The notes under the pieces are model-generated. The model made no database searches and had not been told where the DNA came from. It worked only from the letters and a program-made list of their open reading frames with translations. 64,000 bases of DNA, taken from Rhodosorus marinus. Taxonomy: Eukaryota > Rhodophyta > Stylonematophyceae > Stylonematales > Stylonemataceae. Shown here one piece after another: positions 16,052 to 28,139 of this stretch (positions within the stretch are counted from its first letter, which is position 1; every line of letters begins with the position of its first letter). The stretch covers positions 806,001 to 870,000 of the forward strand of contig JAMWBK010000012.1 of the NCBI GenBank assembly GCA_029953675.1. The letters run 5' to 3'. Position numbers and translations under genes: made by a program.

Positions 16052-17047
16052 GTGTGTTGATCGTGGTGCGGTGGAGCTGAGGAAAATAGAAAACAAGATA
16101 CCAGCCCCTGTCGCTTTGATTAATTTCGTTGGAGAGGAATTTACTTTCGTCTACACAGGCAAATGTTTTCTTTTTTCTCTGTACTTTTTTTGATTTGTTC
16201 TTGTTGGGAAATTGTAGACCCTCACGGATGGGAACTGGAGATAAACCATTGCCGGTTCCTGTTATATAAACGCCCCTCCCCCATTCTTGACTAGGAACTT
16301 CTTAATCAGGTGCTTTCAAAGCCCTACCCTAACTCGTCCGCTGGACAAAGAGCACGGACCCTACGAAATCACATCACCCTTTCCGGCGGAGATCGACGGA
16401 GGGGCTTCCAACAGTGGATTTACAATGTTTCATGTTCTGAATACCGGAAGAAGGCAACGACAGTAGAGATTCGGTGATGATGATGAACAAACTTCAAGAT
16501 CCCTATCCTTTTGGACGCCGACTCCTTTGGGCAGAAGCTACCCTCACCCTCCCTTCCCACACCGCTCGTCACTTTTGGCTTCTCCTCTCCTCCTGACTCT
16601 GCCAGCTTTTCGGGAAGCCGAGGGTTGTTGCGTCTAACCAGGTCTCTCGTCTCACATAATTGATGAAAGCGTCGAAAAGCTGAAGCCCTCGTTAAACCAC
16701 TTCGGAAAAATGGTGTTCCTAGGTAGGCAGTGGTGATGGTCCCTCCCTCAGCGTATGTATAAGCAAGAAGAACCAGGTCCTTGAACGTCCATCTACGAAA
16801 CGGCTATGAACGAAACGGAGAGCTTCGATAATGATGGTAAGGAGCGTTCTTCCATGATATCCGCTTCGGGTTTGCCGAAGACGACAGAATCTTGTCTAGG
16901 AAACCTTAGCTTCCGCGCGTCACTCGGTTCCCCGACTCTCGCAAAGGTTGCGACAGCCCTTTAGGATTTGTTTGAGGCTACAAAAACAATACAGCGTAGA
17001 GCTAGTTGCCAACTCTGTTCTAGGGGGAACTGACGGAGCTCACGGGG
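16052..17047. other. Actin 3' region and spacer
   Basis: T-rich 3' UTR-like sequence to about 16200, then mixed sequence without a recognisable gene. A short open stretch from an ATG at 16806 (52 codons) has no homology I recognise. Confidence 0.4.
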
Positions 17048-17398
17048 ATGTGGAAAGGGTCACTCGAAGCTAAGATTCACTATGTCACCCATCTCGTCAA
17101 AGATGGCTTTATTCAAGTGACACTTCTTCTGCACAAGAGCACGCCTGCTTACGAGGTCTCAGGGCTTGTCAACGTCCGAGGAAACAGTCCGTTTGGAAGA
17201 GTATCTACTCGTACCACCTCAACGATGGGTGCAGCAATCATGTCCCTCGAGCTGATTTACGATCACATCAAAGAGTACGTTCCTCCCGGACATTTGGCTT
17301 GGATCGCGGACACCCCTTCCTGGCTGCCAGGTTCAAGAGCAGAGGAAGACTGTCCAGCAACTGTCGAGCTCACGATCTGTAGAAGAGCCAGTGCCTAG
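17048..17398 (+). CDS. Hypothetical ORF, 116 codons
   Basis: An ATG-started ORF with reasonable amino-acid composition, including a hydrophobic/helical segment MGAAIMSLELIYDHIKEYV. No domain recognised. It ends before the hairpin and the tail of UBA3. It could be an exon of an unrecognised gene, a decayed gene, or chance. Confidence 0.25.
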   Translation: MWKGSLEAKIHYVTHLVKDGFIQVTLLLHKSTPAYEVSGLVNVRGNSPFGRVSTRTTSTMGAAIMSLELIYDHIKEYVPPGHLAWIADTPSWLPGSRAEEDCPATVELTICRRASA

Positions 17399-17734
17399 CA
17401 CCCTGCGCACCAGTCGCTTCAGGCGGATTAAGGGCCTTAACTTAACCGTAGAAGCTGTTTTGATCGCATCCAGCCCGTTTCCGCGATCAGTACACCCTGG
17501 AAGAATTTTATCTCTTCCAGAATATGTCCATAAGCTTCCATCTAGCGCAAAATACTTGACACAGAGCCCGAAAATGAATATGTTCGCACGCATGACTTGG
17601 TCGAAGCAAAGCATCCAGCCTTGCAGAGGCTGGGATAATCGACAAGGTGTATTGGTCTCTCCGTTCCGTCCCCAGCGACGCCACAAGTTGTCCCCTGCAG
17701 TTCCCACGACGAGCTTGAGGAGGGGAAGTCTCCT

Positions 17735-17776
17735 AGTCAGTCCTGTTAGGATGTATTGATCCTAACAGGACTGACT
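17735..17776. repeat. Perfect 18-bp inverted repeat with 6-base loop
   Basis: Left arm 17735-17752 and right arm 17759-17776 are exact reverse complements (arm begins AGTCAGTCCTG) around the spacer GTATTG. It lies 125 bases beyond the UBA3 stop codon, so it could fold in the UBA3 3' UTR or act in 3'-end formation. It could also be a small mobile-element remnant. Confidence 0.85.
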
Positions 17777-17900
17777 GGATTGGTGTTATGTCGCGTCCAG
17801 TCCGTCAGGATATCCCACAAGCTGAACAGCACCATCATCTACTGACCCACGCGTTAACCGCTAGTGTTGAAAGCTCCAGAAGAGCCGCGCCTCCAGAATC

Positions 17901-19555
17901 TCAATCAGTAAACTTCACAATGAGCTCCCGATCGTAAGCACTTGTCATATGGAGCGTCGTTCCGGACTCGAAGAGCTCCGCCAGGGGCTTGACGAGGTTC
18001 TGCCTAGTCGACTCTTCCAAAGCCGGGATTGTGGAGTTTCTTAACACCCGCGTCCCGATAGATAGCATCGGCTTGTCAGCTTGAAGTTCAATATCTGACT
18101 TCAACAGTTCCTTAAGCAAATCGACGAGGACGATGGACATAGTGAGCAAACCGTCGGACTCGCCGACAAGGACTGTAGCTGTGGGTCTTACCAGGAAATC
18201 TTCGAGGATCATAAGTTTGGAGACTAACAGCAAATAAGGGGACCGAGTCCCACAAACAGCGCAGTCCTTCTTCTTCTCCAAGTTCGTTACGTACGTGTAG
18301 ACTCCTGGGGATCCGTTGTAGAGGAGGTAGTCCTTGATGTACGGTGCGCAGTCCGTCACCAACTTGAGCGCCTCGTTGACGCAACCTGCGGCGACAATCG
18401 CGTTCGTTGAAGCAATCGCTGGAATAATGTTCTTCACAACACCTTGGGCAAGCTTGTAGGTCACTCCTTGGATCCCAAACTGTTCAGCTCTGAGGAAAGG
18501 CGTACGAGTCGGTTAAGCAGCGGAAGGTTTTCAAAAGCTGGAGACGGTGATGGTTACCTCTTCGAAGCTTCGCTATGGATCCATGATATGTGATCTGGAT
18601 TATCTCCGTCCAGTCTACATCGATCTCCGAAAGGTTTACGTCTGTCCCAGAGTATCTCCGATGCGTAGGCGATGCAGTGCTGTGGAACCCGCGGCGTTTC
18701 GGCGATAGTACAGAGCTGAATCTTCGTCTGCGGTGGAAACAGATCAATCGAGCATTCAAAACACGGAGAAACGCGTGGGATGATCACTCGAATGTGGCCT
18801 AGAAAGCTCTCCGTTCCCCCGTCAATCAGAGGAATCACTGTCTCACGGTTGACAGCTCCACTTTCGTCCAGTTTGGCCAGAGAAACCAGCACATTGTTGA
18901 TCCACTGAGTAGCGCAAGAAACACTCTTTCTCTCTTAGATGTGTGTGTGGGACGGGCTGTCGTCCTCTTCGTTGGAGAGAAACCTTACCCGACGAGCGAA
19001 AGCCGAATCCAGTCCAGCGATGACCAAATTAAATTGACTATAGAACGAGGATGGTTTATCCTGAATCGCCGCATGGTGAGCGGTAACCTTGACGTGACTG
19101 ATTCTCTTCATGATGAACTTTGCCGCAACTTCGGCCTTTGACTTGCCAATGTCCTCATCTCTGAAGAGGAACTGCCTGTTTAGGTTGGACATGTCGATGG
19201 TGTCCATGTCGATGACGTCGATGGAGCCAAGGCCTGCCAACGCCAGGCCTTTTAGGAGCTCGCATCCGAGTCCTCCCGCGCCGATCACAAGCACACGGCA
19301 GTCCTCCGCGAGAAACTTCAGCGTGTCCGGAGACGCCTCAAAGTTTACACCCGCCAGCGGCCCACTCCGTTCAAGCAGACGCCGCAAATCTTCTTGCCTA
19401 TCGTCATCGTACATCTTCGAGGTTCTGCCTTTTGCCTCTCGAAAAGGCGTCTTCCTGCTTTCCAGATAGCCTCCTTCCCCACGAACTATCCCTGTGTCCT
19501 GCAGGCCCAGCGCCAGTCTTTCCAGCTCCAGTACACAGCTCATGTAGACTTCCAA
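17901..19555 (-). CDS. UBA3: NEDD8-activating enzyme E1 catalytic subunit
   Basis: UBA3 with its partner APPBP1/NAE1 adenylates NEDD8 and forms a thioester, passing it to UBC12 for cullin neddylation. Three exons (19555-18989, 18904-18558, 18489-17901) sum to 501 codons. The ThiF/Rossmann nucleotide loop GAGGLG is at residues 92-97, followed by DMDTIDMSNLNRQFLFR, the E1 signature that binds ATP. The catalytic cysteine is in LCTIAETPRVPQHC at about residue 254. Zinc-ligand pairs CFEC and CAVC are present. GVVKNIIPAIASTNA is typical of the adenylation domain, and a C-terminal ubiquitin-fold part follows. Human UBA3 is 463 residues, so the extra 40 are mostly N-terminal; a later Met (for example residue 48) could be the real start. 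The hairpin at 17735-17776 is just downstream. Confidence 0.93.
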
Positions 19556-19639
19556 AAAGCGCGGTGAGGGTTTCTAACGAAGGGGCCGAGAGAGGTCCAC
19601 ACAAATCGCGAAGAAGGGGTTAAGAGGAGCACACAACCC

Positions 19640-20250
19640 GGCAAGCTACTCCTGAAACTGTAGCAATCATGTTCATTAGTAATGATGCCTTGCATAAAGA
19701 TACTTTTGAAGCCCTACCAGTCTTCCTCATAGGCTAAGACCTGGTGGCATAGGGTAGGGTTCTTTCTTCCAGTCACCTGTTCTGCCAGAGCACGGCGAAA
19801 CAAGTGCCCGCATCGATTTGGATAGGTTTAGAGAGAGATGTAAACCGGAAGCCTTCTGTTGAAACTCTATCAGTCATCTGCATCAGCTCGCAATGTATGG
19901 GGCAGTGTACTCTAGCTGATGACGTCGAGATGAAGTTTTGGGCTCTGCAAGAGACGTCCCTGAATAGTTTGGATAATTGCAGAGGTGCGTACAGACAGAA
20001 AGCTACTCCTCAAGCCATTCTCACCTTCATCAGCTTAGACCTGGTCAAGAGTGATGCGTGCTGTGGAGATTCTCCGTTCAAGTTCGCCTTTTCTGGTGGT
20101 ATGGGACAGACAAGTGTTTATAATCGGGTCGGACGCGGTTAGAGAGATATGAAAGCGGAATAGCACTGTGGTGAAAGCTGTACCAGTCATCTTCCTCAGC
20201 TCAAAACTGTTCAGGTGGATTAGTGTTCGGCTCTTCTGAGGAAGGTATCT
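19640..20250. repeat. Degenerate tandem duplication, about 305-311 bp offset
   Basis: Two blocks recur with substitutions and small indels. TTTAGAGAGAGATG...CATCAGCTC at 19827-19895 returns at 20138-20206. A segment ending in AGACCTGGT near 19737 returns near 20044. No coding function is apparent; the 112-codon forward ORF here (19804-20142) spans the repeat and shows no domain. Confidence 0.5.
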
Positions 20251-20968
20251 GAGAGAGAGAGAGGGAGGAGAGGATCTGCAGATCATATTTCAAGAGTCTG
20301 ATGATCAGCAGTAGCTGTTCTCGAGCATTGTCTGCTCAAAACAAGTCACCAAGCGAGCCAAAACGCGGAGCAGTTGATCTGGTATTCGAAGCAACACAAA
20401 TAATGACCCGTTTACCTTAATCAAGCTACAAAAACAGCTCTTGCAGAGCTACATAAGATCTCTCTCTAAATAAAACATATTATTGAGGGTATCTATTCTT
20501 ATTTATCGCGATTAAATTCTTAAATAATGTCTTGTTCGTCTTAATTAACCACAAAATCTTCCATAAAACAATATTAGATCTACCTCTCCCTAAAATCAAA
20601 TCATATTATAGAAATATATCTACGTATCTCAAACCAAAATAAGCTTACTCAAATAATGACCATAATGCCTAATCAAGAAATATAATGCCACCTAAAATAA
20701 TTGTTTTACATGTTTAGAGCTAAAATTATCATATTTTGGGAATATGAGTCCTTTTCTTAATGCCAACGGATTTTTGATGACGTTTGACATAGGTCTTTGT
20801 ATCGAAGAGGATATTCTGTGTTTCCATTTCGGGACGTTGAGTCGAGTTGTGGTTAGTAGGGGTTTAGCGAGTGAGGAAACGAGGGGGTTTCGGAAGGAAC
20901 TATCGATGTTTAGGGCGTTGGATGAGAATATGATTTTAAGTGGACTAAAGTAGACGACGTGTTTCTTG
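20251..20968. other. AT-rich spacer upstream of DGAT2
   Basis: Strongly AT-rich from about 20400 to 20720, with no gene. The 3' part, from about 20750, is more GC-rich and is likely the DGAT2 leader. Confidence 0.5.
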
Positions 20969-22844
20969 ATGTTGGAAGGACTGCAAGAGAACGGTAGAAT
21001 GATGTCGGGGGCGGGGGGTGATGATGTTGAGGTGGTAAGGGCGGGTGAGGAAGCGATTGTCGGAGGTTCGGACAGGTTTGAGGAGGAGAGGGATGTGTCG
21101 CCGAACGATGATGGGGAGGGAGTTAGTAAGGAGGTGGAGGTGTCGCCGAGCAATATTGGAGAGGGAGTTAGCAAGGAGGAGGAAGTGTCGCCGGGCGATA
21201 TTGGGGAGGGAACTAGTATGGAGGAGGGTGCTGAGGTTGAAGATACTGGCGATGGAAAGGGTGAGGAGCGGTCTCGGCTGAGTATGTTTACAAACTTGTC
21301 CTTGGATCGTGATGATATGGACAATGTCCTGGAGGCGGTGAACCAGGAGCTGCTTCATATACGTCAGGGCGCCGCGAATAGACTGAAACGAACTGAGGCG
21401 CATCTTCAGAGGAGACTCAAACAGACCGAAGAGGCCTTTCGGGAGTCCCAGGCGGTGCTCAGTGCGCGGCTTCGGGAGAGCGAAAAGGCTATGAGGGAAG
21501 CCCAGCAAAGGATCGCTGAAGCAACAGAAGATCGTATTAAGGGAACACAGGCGACGCTAGTTGACGGTGTTCGGGACGCACAAGAGAAGCTGAGGGAAGC
21601 ACAGCTTAACCTAAAGGAATGGCAGGACCACTTCTTCGACCCAGTTCCCCTGAAGATCCCATTTGAGCGCCGTCGTCAGACCTTTTCATTGATGGTCTGG
21701 AGCTTCCTGTTCATCTTCCCCGGAATCTGGCTATTCTATGCAGTGTCAGGTCTCATGATTGTCCACGCCGTGCTCGCTATTGTCATGCTTCCGTACATCC
21801 TCTGGACCTTGACGGTCGACGTCGACTCGGCTTACGATGCTCGAGAAAGACCGTATCTCCGGGGCCTGCGGATATGGAAAGACATGGCGGACTTCTTTCC
21901 CAGCTCGCTTGTAAAAACGGTGAGCTAGTTCATCCTCAAATCGCCAGCCAGGAGGACGATTCGCTGAAATGTTCGAACTGCTTTTCGACCTTGCTAGGCC
22001 GATCTTGATCCCGAGAAGCGGTACATCTTCGGGATCCATCCTCATGGAGTAATCAGCTTGGGAGCATTCATTAACATCGCCACGGAAGCCACGAGCTTTT
22101 CCGATCAGTTCCCCGGAATCAGAGCCTATCTATGCACGCTGGAGCAGAACTTTAGGGTTCCGCTGGGAAGGGAGATCCTGCTTGGACTTGGTATGGTCGC
22201 AGCCAGCCGCAGAACGTTCAGAAGGCTCTGTAGGGACTCCTCTGAAACCACTAAAGGGAACGCTGTTGCGATCGTTGTTGGCGGTGCTGCTGAGGCCCTT
22301 GAGGCTTCGCCGGGCGACTACAAACTCGTGTTGGAGAGGTGCGAGCGGGAGACCGTCCCTACAAAAATTTATTGGAAGTTATCAGAACAATTTTTAAATA
22401 TCGATTCGTTTCGTTACTTGGTATTTTTCGGCCAGGAGAAAAGGGTTTGTGAGGATGGCACTGGAGACTGGCGCGAGCCTGGTTCCGGTCATCTCGTTTG
22501 GAGAGAACAACCTGTTCAAAACAATGGAGAACCCGCCGGGATCAAAACTTCGGAACTTTCAGGAGGCCCTGAAGAAGGTCGTCAATATCGCCCCAGTAGT
22601 CTTCTACGGCAGGGGCGTATTCAACTACAGGTTTGGGTTCCTCCCCTACCGAAACTCCCTCGTCACGGTCGTCGGAAAACCAATCGAAGTGCCCAAGTAC
22701 ACTGGCGAAAACGTCTACACAGATCCAGAGGCTGTCAGACTTACAAATATCTACCACGAGAAGTACGTCCACGCCCTTCGAGACCTCTTCGAACAGAACG
22801 TCCACAACTACGACGAGAGCTTCAAGAGCTTCTCGGTCGGCTGA
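20969..22844 (+). CDS. DGAT2: Diacylglycerol O-acyltransferase 2 with long N-terminal extension
   Basis: DGAT2 makes triacylglycerol from diacylglycerol and acyl-CoA at the ER/lipid-droplet surface. Exons 20969-21919, 21998-22338 and 22436-22844 give about 566 residues, far above the usual 320-390. The catalytic half is typical: two hydrophobic segments (about 240-283), IFGIHPHGVIS with the active HPHG at 331-334, VGGAAEAL, RKGFVRMALETGA, PVISFGEN, and VVGKPIEVP near the C-terminus. The first 230 residues are not standard: three tandem 15-residue acidic repeats (42-86, each built on VSP..IGEGVSKEE), then a charged helix (about 141-218) made of 11-residue units such as LSARLRESEKA and MREAQQRIAEA. 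Such 11-mers form amphipathic helices in perilipin-like coat proteins, suggesting lipid-droplet binding. The preceding TTG-initiated codon is not needed; the first ATG is at 20969. Confidence 0.92.
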
Positions 22845-23853
22845 AGAAAACAAACCCCACCCTGAAACACTTACGAAAGGAGACACGCGCCGATATTTAA
22901 TTCGCCAAAAATAAAGACACGTTCAACATAACTAGTGGCTAAAAATTCCAATCGTCGTAACTCCATTGGATAACCTCTTACTGCATATCCAGGGGGGGAA
23001 GGAAAACCGCTAGTACTCACTAAAATTATTTATTTCAACAAGAGGATTGCCAAAGGGGTGCGGTAGACCAACCAGTTCCGAATCTAAGTGACTTATAAAT
23101 TTCAAAGTAAATCACAAATATTGCAAATATGAATAAATATTGGTCATATTGCGTACTAATATCTATTTAAGAGTCCGATTGAAGAATAGATTGTGAAAAA
23201 TGGTGACTTATAAAAATACATGTTGCCGATAAGTAATGAAATAGATAATAAAAAAGATCGAAATATGACAATATACTCTGCCTAAGAGTCCGAACCATGC
23301 GAAGGTGACGATTAGAGACCATGGTTGCCGCATTTTGTTCGCTTCAAATGCCATTTTGAACTGTTTTTGGGATGGACAGTACTTAGACTGTCACTAATTT
23401 CACCGACCGTGGCCTTGTGTTGGGATCGGGTTATAAAACGGTCGGGAAGATGGGGGGATGGAATGGGAGGCAGTGGGGAGGGGGAGAGAGCGGTGAAGGC
23501 GTCTTTGTGGTATTGAGGAGATGAAAACTTGAGGAAATAAGGAGATCTGGAAGTTAGTTGTGAAGGGTAAGGTTTTAGGCTCAAACGGGTTGGGTTTGAG
23601 GTGGTGTGAAGGATGAGTTGTGCGGGGAGATTGGGTGGGAGGAGGTATGGTGGTAGGATTGGATCTTTGTTGAGCAAGGGGACCAAGGGAAGTATTCGGG
23701 GAAGCAGCGGATCTACTGGGGCTACGAGGTTGATGAGGAGGTAATGTATGGAGATGTGGAGGTTTTTTGTTGGTGGTGTGGGACTGATGAGCTTTTTTTT
23801 TTTTTTTGGTTTGGGTGTAGGGCGCTGTCAAGGCCGGCGTCATCGTTTTCGCA
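22845..23853. other. Spacer
   Basis: AT-rich to about 23300, then G/T-rich sequence with a T16-like run near 23796. The long reverse ORF here (24050-23400) is Pro/Ser/Thr-rich, a product of G-rich sequence read on the other strand, and is not supported. Confidence 0.5.
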
Positions 23854-24790
23854 GATGGTAGGGAAGATGGAGAGGCAAGGTGAACTCGGATCAATGAGCG
23901 GGAGTCTTGCAAAGTGTGCGATGGCAGTAGCGGAGACGAAGCCGAATTCACCAGCGAGACGGGCGGGACTGGCTGCCTTGGCGGAATTGTGCGTGGAGGA
24001 GGATGACGACGGTTAGTAATCCACCCTTCACAACCTTCGTTTTGTTTCATCTAAAATGGAATTTTGTTCCCTTCCCCTGCTGATCTGTTATCGATTGGAT
24101 TTTTGTGTGTTTTTTGGCTTGGATCTTTTCGCTGGGAATATCTTTTTTAAGCTTAGACTTTTCTCGTCCTTTGCCTCTTTGTTAATAGCTCCAAACTGGT
24201 GATCAGATACCCCAGCACCAACCCCACCCACACCGCCCGCGCTTTGTTTAATTTCACGAAAATCACTCTTCTCATGTCTTGTGCTTTGCATCCATCTTTG
24301 TAGAGACACTGGTCAGGCGATCGCGAAGGCTCTAGTTAAAAGACCAAAACAAGAAAATTCCAACCACACTCGCGCTCCTCTGTTTCCTCTTCTTCTTCTT
24401 GGTTCCTCCTGTTTCTCTCCTTCCACCTCCGAAACGACAACGAAAAAGTAAAAGAGCAAGCCAAGCACGCACAGAGAAGAAGAACCTATGGTGCGTGATT
24501 TTTGCTCAGGAGAAAGGATGAGAAGCGCCGATATCAAGAGCTTTCTGAGGCGGAAGAAGACTTGTTGGTTTCTTGCGTTGGTTTTGATCCTTTTTCTTCA
24601 CTTGTTTTTTGGTCTTGCTCAAGTGATCTGGCGGGCACGTTTTTCTCACCATCTCCTCCTGTTTTCCTTTTTCATATGTACTTTTGTGATCACCTTCTCC
24701 TTCCCCCTCCGTGCCATCGTGAACAACGAATCTTCTGATTAGAAAACTAGCAGGCCCGAGCGGAAAAGAACCCCTATGTCGAGGAACTGG
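23854..24790 (+). CDS. Probable unrecognised multi-exon gene (pieces only)
   Basis: Several short stretches look exonic. 23854-24014 reads from an ATG (MVGKMERQGELG...) through AGLAALAELCVEEDDD into a GTTAGT donor. Around 24304-24400 an acceptor is followed by DTGQAIAKALVKRPKQ. At 24511-24576, after a CAG acceptor, the frame reads KDEKRRYQELSEAEEDLL. At 24753-24789, after CAG, ARAEKNPYVEEL runs into GTAACG. The last two join in phase and give a charged helical protein. I could not connect the first pieces without a frame break, and no domain is recognised. Start, end and exon order are tentative. Confidence 0.3.
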
Positions 24791-26490
24791 TAACGATTTC
24801 TTTACGTAGTGCACAGTGGAAAGAGACAGTTGTGATGTTGATAGAAAGAACCTGCTGGTTGCTTTGGATCATTGTTCCGGACACCACTTTCGCTGTGGAT
24901 CAAGTTGGAATAAGAAAAGCGAAGAAGATGCGAAACAGATCAGCGAGCAGTCGAGAAGAAGATGTTGGTTCATAGCAGAGTATGCGGTTATAGGAAAAAA
25001 ATGTACCCTTTCGAGTAAACACGGCCTTGAGATCCACAATCGGGGGCTCACAGCCCGGGAGACTAGCGAGCTGAAGAGTGGGCGTCTGCGACGCTGCCTT
25101 CACAAACGACTTGAGGAAAAGCGGATTTCTATGTCACTACCCTCTGGATCGGTAGCGAGGACGGTCGATGTGGAAGTGCTCAGCCGACTTTGGGGCTGTT
25201 TCAGCGAGCCAAAACCGCACACAAAGAGTAGTCCCTCACCACGCGGGCCTAGGCTGACTTCACAACTGGATACCCATGACCGCCTGGACTCCTAACAGCG
25301 GTCCGTTCTGGCTCCGGCCTGAAACCCTGCAGCAGTCGGCAAGGCAACGGTACTTCAACAAGTCAAGTCAACGTGTGTTGAAGGTTGCTTCAGCAGAACT
25401 GTTCCCCGGACTCTAGAACAACTCCGCGAGCGCTTCCATCAGGGCCCCCGTGCCAAACTCGATGGTAGACATCCTTCCTGATAGTCCATACCCCACCTGA
25501 GCGTTTGAAGATTCCCGAAGGTTCTTTGTGTCACATTTGTGGCCTAGGAGCTCGACTGAGCTCCGTTCGATAAGTTGTCACAAACAGACTAAACAACCCG
25601 TGCTAGTAGGCTTGGCCGTTTGTGGTCGTGGCAAATTCATCATCATCGTCTATGCAGAGAAAACAACCCTGAGAGGAATTAGTCCAGGCGAAACCGAGAG
25701 AACGGGCCTCTAAAACTAGAAGAGCAGCACTAGAACGCAATGGCGTGAAACTCAAGAAGAGAGGTACCCGCGAGCGGGTCTCATTGCGATCGCACAAACG
25801 GTCCTGACGCCATGCCACGCCTCTAGAACTAAGGTAGCGTTGCAGCACCAGAGAGTCACACACTTGTGACTCCCGTTTTCCTCTTGGGTCACCCACCCGG
25901 GGTGGTTAGTTTTCCACGTAAACCAGGCAGTCGGGCTCAAAGAAGTATACAGTCGAGGAAGAGCATCGGGACGGTCACGGTAACACTTGCGCCAACAAGC
26001 ACGCCCAGCGCTATCTAAGAATCCGAAGACCTCTGTAACTAAGGGACAAACCGATGAGCGAGGGCAGAGTGCAAGGCCCCATCGTTGGCAAGCACGACCA
26101 CCAATAGTGATTCCTTATGGCTCGATATGAACTGAAACCAAACGGTGCGAGACATAGATGATTGCGGGGTGGTCACATTCTTAAAGCGCTTCCTAGTACA
26201 CAACGTCCTTCGCGGCAAAGCACAGTTCGAGTAGCCGCATTGCGCTCTCGAATCGAAGACACCAACTTGCGCGTTTCAAGTGAGACGACGACCGAATTTC
26301 CGAGTGGAAAAGGTGAGTTCATACCAGATTCGTTCATTTTTCTAAAAACGGAAAAGAAGGCCAAACAGATCGGTTTAATCGGAGGGGTGCTAAGGTCTCC
26401 GAATGAGGTACGCTAGGAAGGGCACACAGAGAGCGCCTCCAAAACTAAGGCAGCGTTACAGCCTCATAAGGTTAGGACTTAAAAACAAAA
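24791..26490. other. Gene-poor region with degenerate short repeats
   Basis: A 159-codon forward ORF (24816-25295) is open but has no recognisable domain. Elsewhere only short ORFs. A motif of about 35 bp beginning GCCTCTAGAACTAAGG occurs near 25821, with related copies near 25707 and 26431, suggesting remnants of a repeated element. No gene is supported. Confidence 0.4.
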
Positions 26491-26494
26491 TCCT

Positions 26495-26499
26495 AAAAA
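26495..26499 (-). terminator. Pol III terminator (T5) for tRNA-Gln
   Basis: On the reverse strand a run of five T residues starts about seven bases after the tRNA 3' end, the usual RNA polymerase III termination signal. Confidence 0.7.
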
Positions 26500-26506
26500 G
26501 GAGCGT

Positions 26507-26578
26507 GATCCCGGTGGGATTTGAACCCACGATCCCCAGATTCAAAGTCTGGTGTGATAGCCGCTACACCACGGGATC
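26507..26578 (-). tRNA. tRNA-Gln (anticodon UUG)
   Basis: A complete cloverleaf of 72 bases without intron. The acceptor stem GATCCCG pairs with CGGGATC. The anticodon stem CCAGA/TCTGG encloses the loop CTTTGAA, so U33 is followed by anticodon TTG, reading CAA (Gln). The T arm is GTGGG TTCAAAT CCCAC. The internal B box (GTTCAAATCCC) is intact and the discriminator is A. CCA is not encoded, as expected for a nuclear gene. A T-run terminator follows. Confidence 0.95.
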
Positions 26579-26579
26579 A

Positions 26580-28139
26580 TCTCGACAAAACTGCGATTTT
26601 TATAGTTTATGAATGTGAGTATTTTTAGCCGACGAAAAATCCAGAGAATGAGAGTATGAGTAGAGCGGGATTTGAGGTAGGCCGAGAAGAGGTCTGTTGA
26701 GTACCAGCTGAAGGCCGCAGGTGTAGCCCATAACCCGAGTAGAATATCGGTCTATTCGTTTTCCCCCCGGTTCCCCTTACGACTGTACCCGGCGGAGGCG
26801 ACCTGCTGTAATACCCCAGTTGGAGGAAGGTAGAGCGAATTCGCTTAGAAACAAGGAGCAAGCCTACGCTTCGCAAAATCTACCACCATAAACGGTTTGT
26901 GTGTATGTATTGAACTGCTCTCTGAAAGTGAGTGCAGGATGAAACCGCGCTCTGATCATCGCATGTCTGATACTATCTGCACTTCGGAGTTCTACTAGAA
27001 AATGCTTCCAGCGGTGCGCTAAGGCCGTTATGGCCATGATCTTGCTAGGGAAGAAAGCAGGTTCGTTCTTTCGTCGTAGACAACGAACTTTGAAGTTTGA
27101 CGTGACCATCCAGACGTTGGGGAATATTGTTCAGTATGTCCTTTAAATAGTGGGTGACAGACTGCAGGCGCATTCCGCGGCCTGGCAGGAGAAAAAAAAA
27201 TCCACTCATGTTCTGGAGATCGAGTGGTGATCACCCTCCTCCTCCCTTCAACAACGTGCAGTTGACCAAGCCGTGAGCCAAAGTGCTCCCAAAGCACAAC
27301 ACTGTAAGCTTCTTTTCTCAAGCCAATACATCTCTATCGCTGGTAGCGCTGCCTACTCTAAGCTAATTATCATTAGACGCGTGTTCAAATATTCATATAT
27401 GATTGGATATAGTGTACTATTAAACGAATTATAAGGATCCACGTGTCTAGTCCAATCAATTGATCTCTAGCAAACGAGATTCTCCCGTCGTCGACCACGT
27501 CCACGCTTACCCCCCAGCTAATAGTCACCAAAACATCCTTGCCGGGAAAAAAATGAAGCTTAATCAAGGGGTATATATACGGGCAATAAAATACAAAATA
27601 GGCAAAACATAAATAGTATCACTTTATAGATGAAGAAAAAGGAATTTGGCTGAATGGGTAAATATACCAACCAGAAAATCAATGTTCAATCCATCAAGGG
27701 GAGGAGGGGACAACGAATGCTTCACCAAAAAGAAATAAAAAATCACGCATCAAGAAACGACTGAAAAACTGTAAAAGCTTTTAAGCGTCCATACCCGAAA
27801 AAGATTGAATAAAGTTTTCGTTCCTAAAAACCAACCTAAATTAGTCAATATATTGATTTTTAAAGTGACACTTATTACTTTACAGCTGTCCTTCGGGTTT
27901 CCGACGTGTTGGACGGAGATGGTGTGGGTGCTTGATGTCTTGATGAGGTGGATGGGACAGGATGGTGGGAGGAGGGGGAGGAAGGAATTGGGGAGCAGGT
28001 AGTGGTAAGTTTGGAAGTTTTGGATACTAAGTTTGTAGGCCAGCGTAGGTTTATTTTTTTTTGGTTGGGCTGGGGAGGGGGGATCTTTGTTGTCTGAGAG
28101 ATCATCGAAAAACCAACGGTGGGCCAGAGCAGAGCCAAG
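26580..28139. other. Spacer, no supported gene
   Basis: Reverse-strand ORFs of 80-100 codons (26876-26625, 27109-26864, 27321-27028) show no domain or consistent exon structure. The region 27380-27870 is AT-rich. The last 250 bases are G/T-rich and likely the promoter and leader of the next gene. Confidence 0.45.

Noticed and set aside
23400-24050. 216-codon reverse ORF
   Set aside because: Pro/Ser/Thr/His-rich translation of G-rich sequence; no domain and no exon structure.
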